Assembly: GCF_023700005.1 (NCBI RefSeq)
Contig: NZ_JAMLJK010000001.1
Coordinates: forward strand, 434,001 to 498,000
DNA from: Larsenimonas rhizosphaerae
GTDB lineage: Bacteria > Pseudomonadota > Gammaproteobacteria > Pseudomonadales > Halomonadaceae
Length of the DNA: 64,000 nucleotides
Direction of reading: 5' to 3'
Below the pieces are notes generated by a model. That model was not told where the DNA came from, did not search any database, and saw only the letters and a program-made list of their open reading frames with translations. The number at the start of each line of letters is the position of its first letter. The first letter of the stretch is position 1. The position numbers and the translations under genes were made by a program. Positions 25,367-35,645 of this stretch are shown here, one piece after another.

Positions 25367-26540
25367 ACTGTCCCGAGCGTAAAGGCACATGGTCGGCCGA
25401 TGAGGGGCCTGAAAGGCACACCCGATTGCGGCCGTTGTGTTTCGCCTGATAGAGCGCGGCGTCGGCCGCGCTGGCGGTGGTATCGAACTGTCTGACGAGA
25501 GTCGGCGTGATGGCCACACCGATACTGACGGTGACATCAAGCAGGCCGCCGGCGGTGTGAAACGGTGCGCCTGCCACCGCGCGGCGTATGTCTTCGGCGC
25601 GCTGCCATGCTGTCTGTGGGGTGCTGTCTGTCAGCACGACCAGAAATTCTTCACCACCCCAGCGGGCGACCAGGGCATGATCCTTGAGCGTCTGACGAAT
25701 GCGCTCGGCAAATTCGATCAGCACTGCATCGCCTTCTTCGTGGCCGTATCGGTCGTTGATCTCCTTGAAGTGATCGATGTCCAGCATCAGCACGGCGCTG
25801 GTGGTGCTTGAAAAGTGCATTGCGCCAAGCAGGCGTGCCACTCCGCGGCGATTGGTGAGTCCGGTGAGGTGATCCGTTTCGGCCTGCTCGATCAGGCGCT
25901 GATTGGCCCATTCACTGCTCATTGCGATAAAGCCTAGGTATACCATGATGCTTGTGACCTGATCGAAGATCATTGGGCCCTGTCCGGCACTGGTCATCGT
26001 GACGGCCTCTTCGCTGGTAAACAGTAATGCTATCCCGATGGCGAAGCTCATCAGGTACCCCAGAAAGGCCGCTGCGACCACGTATTGTGACCAGAGCCGT
26101 TCGTGGCGAGCCCGGTATATTTCGATGACCACCAGCCCCGCGCCCAGCCCTGCCATCAGATAGAGTGCCGACATTTCGGTTGTCATCGGGACGGACAGTG
26201 CGGGCAGGACAATGTAACTCGCCCCCGCCAGCCCGGTAAGTGTCAGAACATGACGCCATTTCCCGGGCTTGTCGTAAAAGAGGCGAAGCCCGTTCCATGA
26301 TAGCGCCATGCTGGCCGTGTAGGCGCTGAACATGAGTGCCCCGAGCATCGGGGCAGGCATGGCTTCCTGGGGGATCGACAGTGCGATGATCGATCCTGCT
26401 GTCGAAGTCGCAAGCGCACCGCCCCAGTACCAGAGGTATCGGGCCTGTGGGCTTCTGGCGATCATGACCGAGAACACAATGAAAAAGCCGACCCGGCTCA
26501 GGATGCTCGAGAAATGAAAGGTGGTGATGTCAAGTTCCAT
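25353..26540 (-). CDS. Membrane-bound GGDEF diguanylate cyclase
   Basis: A 395-residue protein with an N-terminal membrane block of about six to seven helices (residues 1-215) and a C-terminal GGDEF domain (about 230-380). DIDHFKEINDRYGHEEGD is the GTP/metal-binding region and GGEEF (about 297-301) the active-site loop, so the enzyme should make cyclic di-GMP. The usual inhibitory RxxD site five residues before GGEEF is replaced by KDHA, so product inhibition may be lost. The membrane part probably senses an unknown signal. It converges on the YeeE/YedE gene with a 14-base overlap. Confidence 0.9.
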   Translation of the reverse strand: MELDITTFHFSSILSRVGFFIVFSVMIARSPQARYLWYWGGALATSTAGSIIALSIPQEAMPAPMLGALMFSAYTASMALSWNGLRLFYDKPGKWRHVLTLTGLAGASYIVLPALSVPMTTEMSALYLMAGLGAGLVVIEIYRARHERLWSQYVVAAAFLGYLMSFAIGIALLFTSEEAVTMTSAGQGPMIFDQVTSIMVYLGFIAMSSEWANQRLIEQAETDHLTGLTNRRGVARLLGAMHFSSTTSAVLMLDIDHFKEINDRYGHEEGDAVLIEFAERIRQTLKDHALVARWGGEEFLVVLTDSTPQTAWQRAEDIRRAVAGAPFHTAGGLLDVTVSIGVAITPTLVRQFDTTASAADAALYQAKHNGRNRVCLSGPSSADHVPLRSGQFNNP

Positions 26541-26894
26541 GCCGTGTGTACTCGTATCGTCGTGGCCTCGGACAGAAGACAGTGTGAGTGGGCGTCTTCC
26601 CGGGATCGGTAACCGATGCCGGTGTCCTGTATCAGCCGCTCCGGGTTGATCTCGACATCACATGTTCCTGCGCAGAAACGCTGTGTCGGTACACAGGGGC
26701 GGCTGATGGGCCGGAGGGCCTGATCAGCAGGGCAAGCACCATGGCCATGCATCTGATGGTCCAGGATACTGCCGCGCATGTCTGTACATGAAACGATCTT
26801 GATGAACGCGGCGTAGTGATGCTTATCGGCGAGGTGGTGTCAGGCTTTGGTCGTTGATGAGGAAATATTGCACCCATGCTGATGCGGGGTGAAC
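26541..26894. other. Long intergenic region with no supported gene
   Basis: About 350 bases lie between the diguanylate cyclase start and the terminator of the S9 peptidase gene. It must hold the cyclase promoter on the minus strand. Short open frames occur on both strands but have no convincing ribosome site or recognisable product. I see no tRNA, riboswitch or repeat here. Confidence 0.5.
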
Positions 26895-26922
26895 GAAAAA
26901 AGGCGCCGCAAGGCGCCTTTTG
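26895..26922 (-). terminator. Terminator of the S9 peptidase gene
   Basis: AAGGCGCC and GGCGCCTT pair closely around GCAA, flanked by AAAAAA on the left, which is a T tract on the minus strand. It lies about 22 bases after the peptidase stop codon. TTTT on the right could let it work in both directions. Confidence 0.85.
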
Positions 26923-26944
26923 AAGAGATTGTCCTGCGATGGGG

Positions 26945-28960
26945 TCAGGACGAGAGGGCGGCCTTGAGCCCCGGCGCGTACTCGGCACCGTGAGGCACTG
27001 TCAGAGAGGCACCTTCAAGTGCATCGCCGACAGGCTCGAACTGCCCACCCAGCACATCGGCCAGAAAGGCTTCGGTCACGGCATTGAAGGCGATGTTGTT
27101 GACGGGGCGTGCAAATCCATGGCCCTCATCGGGGAAAAGCACATACGTCACCGGGATATCATTGGTGCGCATGGCTTCCACAATCTGATCACTTTCAGCC
27201 TGCTTGACTCGTGGGTCGTTGGCGCCCTGACCGATCAGCAGCGGACGCTGGATGCGCCCGGCATGCGTCAGTGGCGAGCGGTCCCTGAGCCAGGCTCGGC
27301 CTTCTTCGGTTTCCGGAGATGCCATGCGGCGATACATCTGCTGACGACCGGCCTCCCAATAGGCGGGAATGCTGTCCAGCAGTGTCTCGAGGTTGGACGG
27401 TCCCACGATATCGACCCCGCAGGCAAAAACGTCCGGCGTCATGGTCAGCCCGGCAAGCGTTGCATAGCCCCCGTAGGAGCCGCCCATGATCGCAACGCGA
27501 GCCTTGTCGGCCACGCCTGCACTGACAGCCCAGTCCACGGCGTCCAGAAGGTCGGTGTGCATGGCGGTGCCCCACTCGCCATCCCCGGCACTGGTAAAGC
27601 GTTTGCCAAACCCGGTAGAGCCTCGGAAGTTGACCGATAGTACCGCATAGCCACGGTCGGACAGCCACTGATGGTAACTGTTGCTGCCATAGCCATCGCG
27701 TGCCCAGGGGCCTCCATGAACCAGCAGCACCATGGGGAGCGGCGTTGCCGGTGTGGTGAAGCCGTCACCGTCACTGGCGCCCCTGGGCAGGGTCAGGTAG
27801 GCGGTCAGGGTCAGGCCGTCGCGTGCGGTGATCTCCAGCGGCGTCATGCCGTTGAGCGGTGCACCTTCGAGCTCGGGACGGCTGACAAACAGGGAGGTAA
27901 GCGCACGGGCTTTTCTGTCGAACAGCCAGGTGTGAGCCGGTGCTGTTACCGGATCATTAACGACAATCCAGAAACGGTCATCCCGCGTACGGGACGTCAC
28001 GTGAACATCTCCCTTGAGTTCACTTTCAAGCCACTGAAGGCTCTCCTCGATGTCGCCATCCTTGAAGTACCACTGTTCGCGCAGGTAGTCGACGGACCAG
28101 GCCTGCACCTCGCGACGGTCGGGACTCAGCATGACATCAGTAATGTCGGCCCGCTGGTCGTGAGCAATGACGGTCAGGTCACCGCTTTCCCAGTCCTGGG
28201 CGGTCAGGGCCGCGGTATCACGCCCACGGCTATCGATCCAGTACAGGGTTTTCCCGTCACGGGTAAAGCCGGCCGGACCGGTGTTGCTGCTGTCTTCAAA
28301 CCCGACGGTGGCAAAGGGCTCGGGATCGATATCCGTCCCGCTGACGCGGAAGAATTGTTCCCCGCCGTCCGGGGCCGGGCGCATGGCCAGTCTGAGGTTC
28401 AGGTCATCATCTGCCAGAAAGCCGCCGTAGCCTTCGTTTTCCAGTACCTTCTCAAGCCGGCCGTCAGCCAGATAGAGTCGATAGACGTCATGCCAGCGAG
28501 GGTCACGGTCATTCAGGCCGATCAGCAGGTGGTCGGTGACATCCGGGCTGATGCCGATGACCATGACACGAATATCATCCTGAGGTGTCAGGAGTCGCGG
28601 CCCGCTGCCGGTGGTTTCGACGGCAAAGAGGCGAAAGTTTTCATCGCCTCCCTGGTCGTTGACGTAAAGCAGTTGCCGGCTGTCGGGTGACCAGAAGTAG
28701 CTGCGTATCGGCCGCGTTTGCTCATGCGTCAGTGGCTTTGCTTCATCGGGGTGTTGTCTGGGTGCGACCCACAGGTTCAGTACGCCATCAACCGGCGCGA
28801 TCCAGGAAAGCCAGTGCCCGTCAGGGCTGGTTTTGGCACCAATACGAGTCGGGTTGCCGAACAGCTTTTCACGTGAGATCAGCGAGCTGCCGCCGGAGGT
28901 GCCGGCGTCGGGGGCTGCGGACTGCAGATACGGGGTGGAATACGTTGTCATCCAGCGCAT
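26945..28960 (-). CDS. S9 family serine peptidase (prolyl oligopeptidase/acylaminoacyl-peptidase type)
   Basis: A 671-residue cytoplasmic peptidase with an N-terminal beta-propeller (about residues 30-400, with repeats such as [19 protein letters not shown] and [11 protein letters not shown]) and a C-terminal alpha/beta hydrolase domain. The nucleophile lies in GGSYGGYAT (about Ser492), the Asp in GANDPRVK (about 582) and the His in DEGHGFARP (about 613). The start at 28960 has a near-perfect AAGGAGGT ribosome site. It is divergent from trpS and has its own terminator. It probably trims oligopeptides; substrate preference is unknown. Confidence 0.9.
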   Translation of the reverse strand: MRWMTTYSTPYLQSAAPDAGTSGGSSLISREKLFGNPTRIGAKTSPDGHWLSWIAPVDGVLNLWVAPRQHPDEAKPLTHEQTRPIRSYFWSPDSRQLLYVNDQGGDENFRLFAVETTGSGPRLLTPQDDIRVMVIGISPDVTDHLLIGLNDRDPRWHDVYRLYLADGRLEKVLENEGYGGFLADDDLNLRLAMRPAPDGGEQFFRVSGTDIDPEPFATVGFEDSSNTGPAGFTRDGKTLYWIDSRGRDTAALTAQDWESGDLTVIAHDQRADITDVMLSPDRREVQAWSVDYLREQWYFKDGDIEESLQWLESELKGDVHVTSRTRDDRFWIVVNDPVTAPAHTWLFDRKARALTSLFVSRPELEGAPLNGMTPLEITARDGLTLTAYLTLPRGASDGDGFTTPATPLPMVLLVHGGPWARDGYGSNSYHQWLSDRGYAVLSVNFRGSTGFGKRFTSAGDGEWGTAMHTDLLDAVDWAVSAGVADKARVAIMGGSYGGYATLAGLTMTPDVFACGVDIVGPSNLETLLDSIPAYWEAGRQQMYRRMASPETEEGRAWLRDRSPLTHAGRIQRPLLIGQGANDPRVKQAESDQIVEAMRTNDIPVTYVLFPDEGHGFARPVNNIAFNAVTEAFLADVLGGQFEPVGDALEGASLTVPHGAEYAPGLKAALSS

Positions 28961-29147
28961 GAAACCTCCTTGTTCAAACGGGCATGTTGCCTCTTCATTA
29001 CTCAATGGCGGTGAGAGAGGCGGATATCAAGCCGGTTCGGTTCGCGTCGCTGCAATCGCCTGGGTAATATACGGTTCCATCAGGGCTGCCGTGGAAGTTA
29101 CCGGCGCCATTTCACCTTGCCATTGTAGACACTTGCGACGGACTTCG

Positions 29148-30161
29148 ATGACTCATACCCGCATTCTCACCGGCATCACCACCACGGGCACTCCGCACCT
29201 GGGCAACTACGTTGGCGCCATCCGGCCGGCCATTGAGGCCAGCCAGGACAGCGCGATGGAAACCTTTTATTTTCTGGCCGATTTTCATGCCCTGATCAAG
29301 GCACGTGACCCTCGGGTGGTGGAGCAGTCCCGGCTGGAAATCGCTGCTACCTGGCTGGCGCTAGGGCTGGATACCAATCGGTCTACTTTTTATCGGCAAT
29401 CCGATATTCCCGAGATCCCCGAGCTGGCCTGGCTGCTTTCCTGTGTCTGCGCCAAGGGTCTGATGAACCGCGCCCATGCCTACAAGGCGGCCGTGGCGGA
29501 TAATGAGGAGGGCGGCAGTGCCGACCCGGACCGTGGTATTACCATGGGTCTTTATGGCTATCCGGTGCTCATGGCTGCCGATATCCTGATGTTCAATGCC
29601 AACCGGGTGCCGGTCGGCCGTGATCAGGTTCAGCATATAGAGATGGCGCGCGATATTGCCGGCCGATTCAATCACCTCTACAAGGGGCAGTACTTTACGC
29701 TGCCCGAGGCGGTCATCGACGAGCGAGTGCAGCTCCTCAACGGGCTTGATGGGCGCAAGATGTCCAAAAGCTACGACAACACCATTCCGCTGTTTGTCAG
29801 CGAGAAAAAGCTGCTGAAGCTGATTCGCAAGATCAAGACCAATTCCCTGGAGCCGGGGGAGCCCAAGGAGACAGAAGGGGATACCCTGTTTCAGATTTAT
29901 CAGGCCTTTGCCGACACTGCCGAGACTGAGGCCATGCGTCAGCGATATGCCGAGGGCATCGGCTGGGGAGACGCCAAGAATCAGCTGTTTGAGCTCGTCA
30001 ACGAGCAATTGACCGCGCCGCGTGAGCGTTACTACTCGTTGCTGGATGATCCCGGCCACATCGAGCAGATTCTGCAGCAGGGGGCGGAGAAGGCACGCGA
30101 GGAAGCGGCGAAAACCCTGGATCGGTTACGCAGTGCCGTTGGCCTGGGGCGCTTTATCTAG
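29148..30161 (+). CDS. trpS: Tryptophan-tRNA ligase
   Basis: A 337-residue class I aminoacyl-tRNA synthetase that charges tRNA-Trp. The HIGH-like motif TPHLGN lies at residues 15-20 and [10 protein letters not shown] (about 202-211) is the KMSKS motif. [17 protein letters not shown] and [13 protein letters not shown] are typical TrpS segments, and length matches E. coli TrpS (334). The ATG at 29148 starts the conserved sequence exactly, although only a weak GGAC precedes it; an upstream open frame has no TrpS similarity. Confidence 0.96.
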   Translation: MTHTRILTGITTTGTPHLGNYVGAIRPAIEASQDSAMETFYFLADFHALIKARDPRVVEQSRLEIAATWLALGLDTNRSTFYRQSDIPEIPELAWLLSCVCAKGLMNRAHAYKAAVADNEEGGSADPDRGITMGLYGYPVLMAADILMFNANRVPVGRDQVQHIEMARDIAGRFNHLYKGQYFTLPEAVIDERVQLLNGLDGRKMSKSYDNTIPLFVSEKKLLKLIRKIKTNSLEPGEPKETEGDTLFQIYQAFADTAETEAMRQRYAEGIGWGDAKNQLFELVNEQLTAPRERYYSLLDDPGHIEQILQQGAEKAREEAAKTLDRLRSAVGLGRFI

Positions 30162-30166
30162 GGCAT

Positions 30167-30210
30167 GGTGGTTTCCCGGTGGCTTTTTTCAAATTAAAAA
30201 AACCACCGGG
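30167..30210 (+). terminator. Competing hairpins behind trpS
   Basis: CCCGGTGG-C-TTTTTT (30175-30189) pairs with AAAAAA-A-CCACCGGG (30197-30210), a long stem with one mismatch and an AT-rich top. The right arm AAACCACC (30200-30207) can instead pair with GGTGGTTT (30167-30174). The element sits just after the trpS stop. It probably ends or protects the trpS transcript, but the T run is inside the stem rather than after it. Confidence 0.45.
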
Positions 30211-30243
30211 ACAGAGTGTCGACAATGTTAGAATGATTACTTC

Positions 30244-30301
30244 ACAGGCGGCTATCCTGTCGCCTGTCACTATATCGTTTCCGGCTACTACACTTGTAGC
30301 C
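30244..30301 (+). promoter_or_regulatory. Structured leader upstream of malic enzyme
   Basis: Two small hairpins follow each other: ACAGGCG/CGCCTGT (30244-30267) and GGCTAC/GTAGCC (30283-30301). They lie between trpS and the malic enzyme start. They may be part of a 5' untranslated leader or promoter region. No known riboswitch is recognised. Confidence 0.3.
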
Positions 30302-30419
30302 ACATTCCACTCGCCGACGTTCCGGCAACGCTGTTGTCGTGATGGAGGCTGCCCATATGGACACTTTTGTCTGGCGGCCTGCAGCCGGCCTTCCATGTCA
30401 TTACAGCATGAGTGAGATC

Positions 30420-32111
30420 ATGAGCGAATCATCCAAACGCCCGTTGTACATTCCCTATGCCGGCCCGAGCCTGCTCGAGATTCCCCTGTTGAACAAGGGG
30501 TGCGCCTTTACCCTTGAAGAGCGAGTCGATTTCAATCTGATCGGTCTGCTGCCCAATCGGGTCGAGTCCATCGAGGAGCAGGTCGAGCGCGCCTATCTTC
30601 AATATACGCAATGCAGCAACGACCTTGATCGTCATATCTATCTGCGTGGCATCCAGGACGACAACGAAACATTGTTCTTCCGCCTGCTGGAAGAGCACCT
30701 CTACGAAATGCTGCCGATCATTTACACCCCCACGGTCGGCCAGGCGTGCGAGAAGTTTTCCGAGATTTATCGCAATCACCGCGGATTGTTCATTTCCTAT
30801 CCGGACCGTCATCGCATGGACGACATCCTGCGCAGCGCTACCAAGGATAACGTCAAGGTCATCGTGGTGACCGACGGCGGACGTATTCTCGGGCTGGGCG
30901 ATCAGGGGATCGGTGGAATGGGCATTCCGATCGGCAAGCTGTCGCTTTATACCGCGTGTGGTGGCATCAGCCCGGCGTATACCCTGCCGATCGTGCTGGA
31001 TGTCGGGACCGACAACCAGGACCTGCTGGATGATCCGATGTACATGGGCTGGCGGCATCCGCGTATCGAGGAAGATGAGTACTATCAGTTTGTTGAACTG
31101 TTCGTTGATGCCGTAAAGCGTCGCTGGCCGAACGTGCTGCTGCAGTTCGAGGACTTTGCACAGAAGTATGCAAACCCCCTTCTTGAAAAGTACCGTGACG
31201 ATATCTGCTGCTTCAACGATGACATTCAGGGCACGGCCTCCGTGGCACTGGGGACCATCATGGCGGCCTGTTCTGCCAAGAACGAACGCCTGAGTGATCA
31301 GGTCGTTGCCTTTGTTGGCGCCGGTTCGGCCGGGTGTGGTATTGCCGAACACATTGTCGTGGCCATGACCGATGAGGGCATTTCCGAAGCCGAGGCGCGC
31401 AAGCGTGTCTACATGATTGACCGCAATGGCCTTGTGACTGACGACATGACCGGTCTTTATCCCTTCCAGCAGCGGTTGGCCCATGCGCGCGACGATATGG
31501 CCAGCTGGAGCAGTGATGGGGCGCTGGTGTCGCTGATGGATGTGGTAAGCAATGCGGGCGTGTCCATTCTGATCGGTGTGTCTGGGCAGAAGGGGCTGTT
31601 TTCGGAAGAGGTCATCAAGATCGTGCATGCGCACTGTGATGTGCCGCTGATCATGCCGCTTTCCAACCCGACGTCCCGTGTCGAGGCTCTACCGGAAGAT
31701 ATTATTCGCTGGACCAACGGAAAGGCACTGGTTTGTACCGGAAGCCCGTTCGAGCCGGTCAGCTTCGAAGGACAGGACATTCCGATTGCCCAGTGCAACA
31801 ACTCCTACATCTTCCCGGGAATCGGGCTGGGTGTTGTAGCTGCAAGGGCGTCTCGAGTTACTGATGAAATGCTGATGGCCGCTTCGCGCGCACTGGCCGA
31901 CAGCTCCCCCATCGTTCAACACGGTGAGGGTGCGTTGTTGCCATCACTCAAGGACGTTCAACCCCTGAGTCGGTCGATTGCCCTGGCCGTGGCCAAACAG
32001 GCGCAGAAGGAGAAGGTGGCGCTAGAATCCAGTGAAGAGCATCTTCGCGAAGAGATCGATCGTCACTTTTGGCATCCACGCTATCGTGAGTACCGTCGCG
32101 GCGCTTTCTAA
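30420..32111 (+). CDS. maeA: NAD-dependent malic enzyme (oxaloacetate-decarboxylating)
   Basis: A 563-residue enzyme that converts malate to pyruvate and CO2 with [23 protein letters not shown] at the N-terminus, [32 protein letters not shown] and [16 protein letters not shown] match E. coli MaeA closely. [11 protein letters not shown] is the NAD-binding loop. The start at 30420 follows this homology (E. coli MaeA 565). An in-frame ATG at 30357 has a better ribosome site (GGAGG, 8 bases) and would add 21 residues, so the true start is open. It converges with acnA, and the two share a region with back-to-back terminators. Confidence 0.94.
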   Translation: MSESSKRPLYIPYAGPSLLEIPLLNKGCAFTLEERVDFNLIGLLPNRVESIEEQVERAYLQYTQCSNDLDRHIYLRGIQDDNETLFFRLLEEHLYEMLPIIYTPTVGQACEKFSEIYRNHRGLFISYPDRHRMDDILRSATKDNVKVIVVTDGGRILGLGDQGIGGMGIPIGKLSLYTACGGISPAYTLPIVLDVGTDNQDLLDDPMYMGWRHPRIEEDEYYQFVELFVDAVKRRWPNVLLQFEDFAQKYANPLLEKYRDDICCFNDDIQGTASVALGTIMAACSAKNERLSDQVVAFVGAGSAGCGIAEHIVVAMTDEGISEAEARKRVYMIDRNGLVTDDMTGLYPFQQRLAHARDDMASWSSDGALVSLMDVVSNAGVSILIGVSGQKGLFSEEVIKIVHAHCDVPLIMPLSNPTSRVEALPEDIIRWTNGKALVCTGSPFEPVSFEGQDIPIAQCNNSYIFPGIGLGVVAARASRVTDEMLMAASRALADSSPIVQHGEGALLPSLKDVQPLSRSIALAVAKQAQKEKVALESSEEHLREEIDRHFWHPRYREYRRGAF

Positions 32112-32148
32112 GGTGCCGGATAGTCCCGGATTTCTGCAATAACGTACT

Positions 32149-32184
32149 GCACCGCGGGCACCAGAGGCTGGCGGTGCTTTTTAT
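32149..32184 (+). terminator. Terminator of malic enzyme gene
   Basis: GCACCGC and GCGGTGC form a 7-bp stem around a longer loop, followed by TTTTTATT. It lies about 40 bases after the maeA stop. Confidence 0.7.
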
Positions 32185-32201
32185 TACAGCCTGTTTCCTG
32201 A

Positions 32202-32230
32202 TAAAAAAACGGCGGCCCGAAGGCCGCCGT
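32202..32230 (-). terminator. Terminator of aconitase gene
   Basis: On the minus strand ACGGCGGCC-TTCG-GGCCGCCGT forms a perfect 9-bp stem with a stable TTCG tetraloop, followed by a run of T residues. It lies about 23 bases after the acnA stop. Confidence 0.93.
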
Positions 32231-32253
32231 AGTTATTGCTGCATTGTCTCTGC

Positions 32254-34989
32254 TCAGTCGAGCATGCTGCGCAGCACGTAGTGCAGGATACCGCCATGGC
32301 GGTAGTATTCCATCTCGTTGGCCGTATCGATTCGGCACCTGGCTGAAATGGTTTTCTCGCTGCCATCGTCAAAGGTAATGCTGACATCGACATCACTGCC
32401 CGGTGACAACTCGCCCAGACCCTTGATGGAGATCTTCTCATCGCCGGTCATGTTCAGGGAGTTGCGGTCTTCTCCTTCCGGGAACTGCAGTGGCAGCACG
32501 CCCATGCCGATCAGGTTGGAACGGTGGATACGCTCGTAGGATTCGGCAATGACTGCCCGAACGCCCAGCAGTCGCGTGCCCTTGGCGGCCCAGTCACGCG
32601 AGGAGCCTGTCCCGTATTCCTTGCCGGCAATGACAACCAGCGGCGTGTCATCTTCCATGTACTTCATGGCAGCGTCGTAGATCGACATCTCGTCGCCGGA
32701 CACCACATGCCGGGTGTAACCACCTTCCACGTTGTCGAGCATTTCGTTTTTGATGCGCACGTTGGCAAAGGTACCGCGCATCATGACTTCATGGTTGCCA
32801 CGGCGTGAGCCGTAGGAGTTGAAGTCCTTCACTTCGACGCCGTTTTCCTTCAGGTAACGACCTGCGGGGCTGTCCGGCTTGATGGAGCCTGCCGGTGAAA
32901 TGTGGTCTGTGGTGACCGAGTCCCCAAGCTTGGCCAGCACACGGGCATCCTTGATGTCCTTGATGCTGTCGGGCTCACGGCCCATGCCTTCAAAGAAGGG
33001 CGGGTTGCTGATGTAGGTGGAGTCTGAAGACCAGTTATAGACCTCGCTGGGCTCAACCTTGATCGATTTCCAGGTTTCATCACCGTCAAAAACCTCGTCA
33101 TATTCCTTGCGGTACATGTCGGTCTTGACGCGCTCAACGGCTTCGGCAATTTCCTTCTGGCTGGGCCAGAGATCCTTCAGGAACACGTCGTTGCCATCAC
33201 TGTCCTGGCCCAGTGCATCGCTGGTGATGTCGATACGCATGTTGCCGGCCAGTGCATAGGCTACGACAAGGGGGGGTGACGCCAGCCAGTTGGTCTGGAT
33301 GAGCGGGTGGATACGCCCTTCAAAGTTGCGGTTACCTGACAGTACCGAGGCCACTGTCAGCTTTTCGTCCTGCATGGCCTTTTCGATCGGGGGCGGCAGG
33401 GGCCCCGAGTTGCCGATACAGGTGGTGCAGCCATAACCGACCAGGTTGAATCCCAGTGTATCAAGGGATTCCTGGAAGCCGGCCGCTGCCAGATAGTCGG
33501 TGACGACCTTGGAGCCGGGTGCCAGGGAGGTCTTGACCCAGGGTTTGGTCTGCATGCCCTTTTCGACTGCCTTCTTGGCCAGCAGGCCGGCAGCCATCAG
33601 GACACTCGGGTTGGAGGTGTTGGTGCAGGAGGTAATGGCCGCAATCACGACAGCGCCATGGTCAAGCCGGAAGTCGCTGTCCTTCCAGCTGACATTGGGG
33701 TTGTCCCGATAGCTGTTGCCAACGTAAGGAGCCGTCTGGCCACCTTCGCTCATCCACTTGCCATCTTCCGTTTCCCCCTGTCGGGTACCCTGCTCGTCAA
33801 GCAGCTTCAGGAAGGTGGATTTCATGTCTTTCAGTGAAACACGATCCTGCGGACGCTTTGGCCCGGCAAGGCTGGCTTCGACCGTGCTCATGTCCAGCCC
33901 GAGCGTATCGGTAAAGATGGGTTCCTGGCCGGGCTCGCGCCACATGCCCTGAGCCTGGGCATAGGCCTTGACCAGTTCAATCTGCTCCTGGCTGCGGCCG
34001 GTCAGCTTCATGTAGGTCAGGGTTTCATCGTCCAGCGGGAAGAAGCCACAGGTGGCGCCATATTCCGGAGCCATGTTGGCAATGGTGGCCCGGTCTGCCA
34101 GCGGCAGGTCCTTCAGGCCATCGCCATAGAACTCGACGAACTTGCCGACTACTCCTTTCTTACGGAGCATCTGGGTAACCGTCAGCACCAGATCGGTAGC
34201 GGTGATGCCTTCATTGAGCTTGCCTTCGAGCTTGAAGCCAATGACTTCCGGGATCAGCATCGATACCGGCTGCCCCAGCATGGCGGCCTCCGCTTCAATG
34301 CCGCCAACGCCCCAGCCCAGTACGCCCAGGCCATTGATCATGGTGGTATGAGAGTCGGTACCTACCAGGGTATCGGGAAAGGCAAAGGTCTTGCCATCTT
34401 CTTCCTTCGTCCAGACCGATTTACCCAGATACTCCAGGTTGACCTGGTGGCAGATGCCGGTACCTGGCGGCACTACGCTGAAGTTGTCGAAGGCCTGCTG
34501 CCCCCAGCGAAGGAACTGATAACGCTCCAGGTTACGTTCCATCTCGATCTTGACGTTATCTTCGAATGCGTCGTCATCGCCGAAATGATCGACCATGACC
34601 GAGTGGTCGATGACCAGGTCAACGGGAGAGAGGGGGTTGATCTTGTCCGGTGACTCGCCAAGTGCCTTGACGGCGTCACGCATGGCGGCCAGGTCGACCA
34701 CGCCGGGAACGCCGGTGAAGTCCTGCATCAGTACACGTGCCGGGCGGTAGCCGATCTCACGGGTGGAACGGCAGTCCTTCTGCCAATCAACCAGAGCCTG
34801 AATGTCATCTTCCGTGGCAGTTTCGCCATCCTGATAGCGTAGCTGGTTTTCAAGCAGTACTTTCAGGGTGAAGGGCAGCTTTGAAATATCACCGTAGGCC
34901 TTTTCTGCACTGGCCAGGCTGTAATAGTGGTAGGTCTTGTCACCGACTTTCAGCTCGGAAATCATTTCGTTGGGATCCTTGGTGCTCAT
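32254..34989 (-). CDS. acnA: Aconitate hydratase A
   Basis: A 911-residue TCA-cycle enzyme that interconverts citrate and isocitrate through a labile 4Fe-4S cluster. [20 protein letters not shown] is the substrate loop. [19 protein letters not shown] and [15 protein letters not shown] hold the cluster cysteines. The C-terminal swivel domain has [20 protein letters not shown] and [16 protein letters not shown]. Length and order match the AcnA/IRP1 group. The ATG at 34989 is best spaced from the GAGGAGG ribosome site. It lies next to peroxide-defence genes, fitting the oxidant sensitivity of its cluster, though on the other strand. Confidence 0.97.
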   Translation of the reverse strand: MSTKDPNEMISELKVGDKTYHYYSLASAEKAYGDISKLPFTLKVLLENQLRYQDGETATEDDIQALVDWQKDCRSTREIGYRPARVLMQDFTGVPGVVDLAAMRDAVKALGESPDKINPLSPVDLVIDHSVMVDHFGDDDAFEDNVKIEMERNLERYQFLRWGQQAFDNFSVVPPGTGICHQVNLEYLGKSVWTKEEDGKTFAFPDTLVGTDSHTTMINGLGVLGWGVGGIEAEAAMLGQPVSMLIPEVIGFKLEGKLNEGITATDLVLTVTQMLRKKGVVGKFVEFYGDGLKDLPLADRATIANMAPEYGATCGFFPLDDETLTYMKLTGRSQEQIELVKAYAQAQGMWREPGQEPIFTDTLGLDMSTVEASLAGPKRPQDRVSLKDMKSTFLKLLDEQGTRQGETEDGKWMSEGGQTAPYVGNSYRDNPNVSWKDSDFRLDHGAVVIAAITSCTNTSNPSVLMAAGLLAKKAVEKGMQTKPWVKTSLAPGSKVVTDYLAAAGFQESLDTLGFNLVGYGCTTCIGNSGPLPPPIEKAMQDEKLTVASVLSGNRNFEGRIHPLIQTNWLASPPLVVAYALAGNMRIDITSDALGQDSDGNDVFLKDLWPSQKEIAEAVERVKTDMYRKEYDEVFDGDETWKSIKVEPSEVYNWSSDSTYISNPPFFEGMGREPDSIKDIKDARVLAKLGDSVTTDHISPAGSIKPDSPAGRYLKENGVEVKDFNSYGSRRGNHEVMMRGTFANVRIKNEMLDNVEGGYTRHVVSGDEMSIYDAAMKYMEDDTPLVVIAGKEYGTGSSRDWAAKGTRLLGVRAVIAESYERIHRSNLIGMGVLPLQFPEGEDRNSLNMTGDEKISIKGLGELSPGSDVDVSITFDDGSEKTISARCRIDTANEMEYYRHGGILHYVLRSMLD

Positions 34990-35274
34990 CATCCTCCTCC
35001 TCACTCATCTTTTGGCAGAGTGCTGCTTCATTGCGGGTCGTGAACAGCATCGTTGTAGGGTCACGGTAACGTATACTTCGCAGACGTCGACACCCTGACG
35101 GCGCCGTGCTGACTAGAAGATAGATGTGTCACGCGGTTTCTGCTCGATTTGCAGTGGTTATTCCAGTGTAGACAATGAACCGGCCATTATGCACAGACAG
35201 AGCTGAACTACACTTCAGGTCCTTGATGATGCACATCCCCGGATGGCGTCCGTCAGTTTCAATGAGGTGGTGTC

Positions 35275-35487
35275 ATGAATGAAGAACTGCTTGAACCACG
35301 CCAGGTTCAGTGTCCGTATTGCGGGAGTGAATGCACCCTGTTGGTCGATATCAGTCAGGGGTCCATCAGTACCATCGAAGATTGTGAGCGCTGCTGTGCG
35401 CCGATGCAGATTGACATCGAGGTGGATGAGGGAATGGGAACGCTTTCGTCACTGACCGTGCATCGAGACGACAATAGTGATCAGTAG
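35275..35487 (+). CDS. CPXCG motif-containing cysteine-rich protein
   Basis: A 70-residue acidic protein with two cysteine pairs, CPYCGSEC near residue 13 and CERCCAP near residue 38, forming a probable zinc ribbon. It belongs to the CPXCG family of small proteins of unknown function widespread in gammaproteobacteria. GAGGTGG lies 5 bases before the ATG. It is divergent from acnA and precedes the peroxiredoxin gene by 158 bases, a gap that contains an OxyR-like site. Confidence 0.85.
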   Translation: MNEELLEPRQVQCPYCGSECTLLVDISQGSISTIEDCERCCAPMQIDIEVDEGMGTLSSLTVHRDDNSDQ

Positions 35488-35514
35488 GGCGACGAGACAT
35501 CGACCTATGTCGTA

Positions 35515-35540
35515 CTATTGATGCTATAGGGCGACACTAT
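35515..35540 (+). promoter_or_regulatory. OxyR-type operator upstream of peroxiredoxin
   Basis: CTAT (35515-35518), seven bases, ATAG (35526-35529), seven bases, CTAT (35537-35540) reproduces three of the four tetranucleotides of the OxyR recognition pattern with exact spacing. The expected fourth element (35504-35507) is degenerate. It lies about 105 bases upstream of a peroxiredoxin gene, a classical OxyR target. The OxyR gene itself is not in the window. Confidence 0.6.
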
Positions 35541-35645
35541 TTTTACCATTGCCTTATTTAAATTGGCAATTTCTGCCCTGACTTATACGATTGGTTTGTT
35601 TTCTTAGCCCGATACCTGAATTCAATTTGTACGAAGGAGATATTC

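Noticed and set aside
26588-26791. Short frames in the gap upstream of the diguanylate cyclase
   Set aside because: No ribosome sites, no recognisable domains and overlapping alternatives in several frames.
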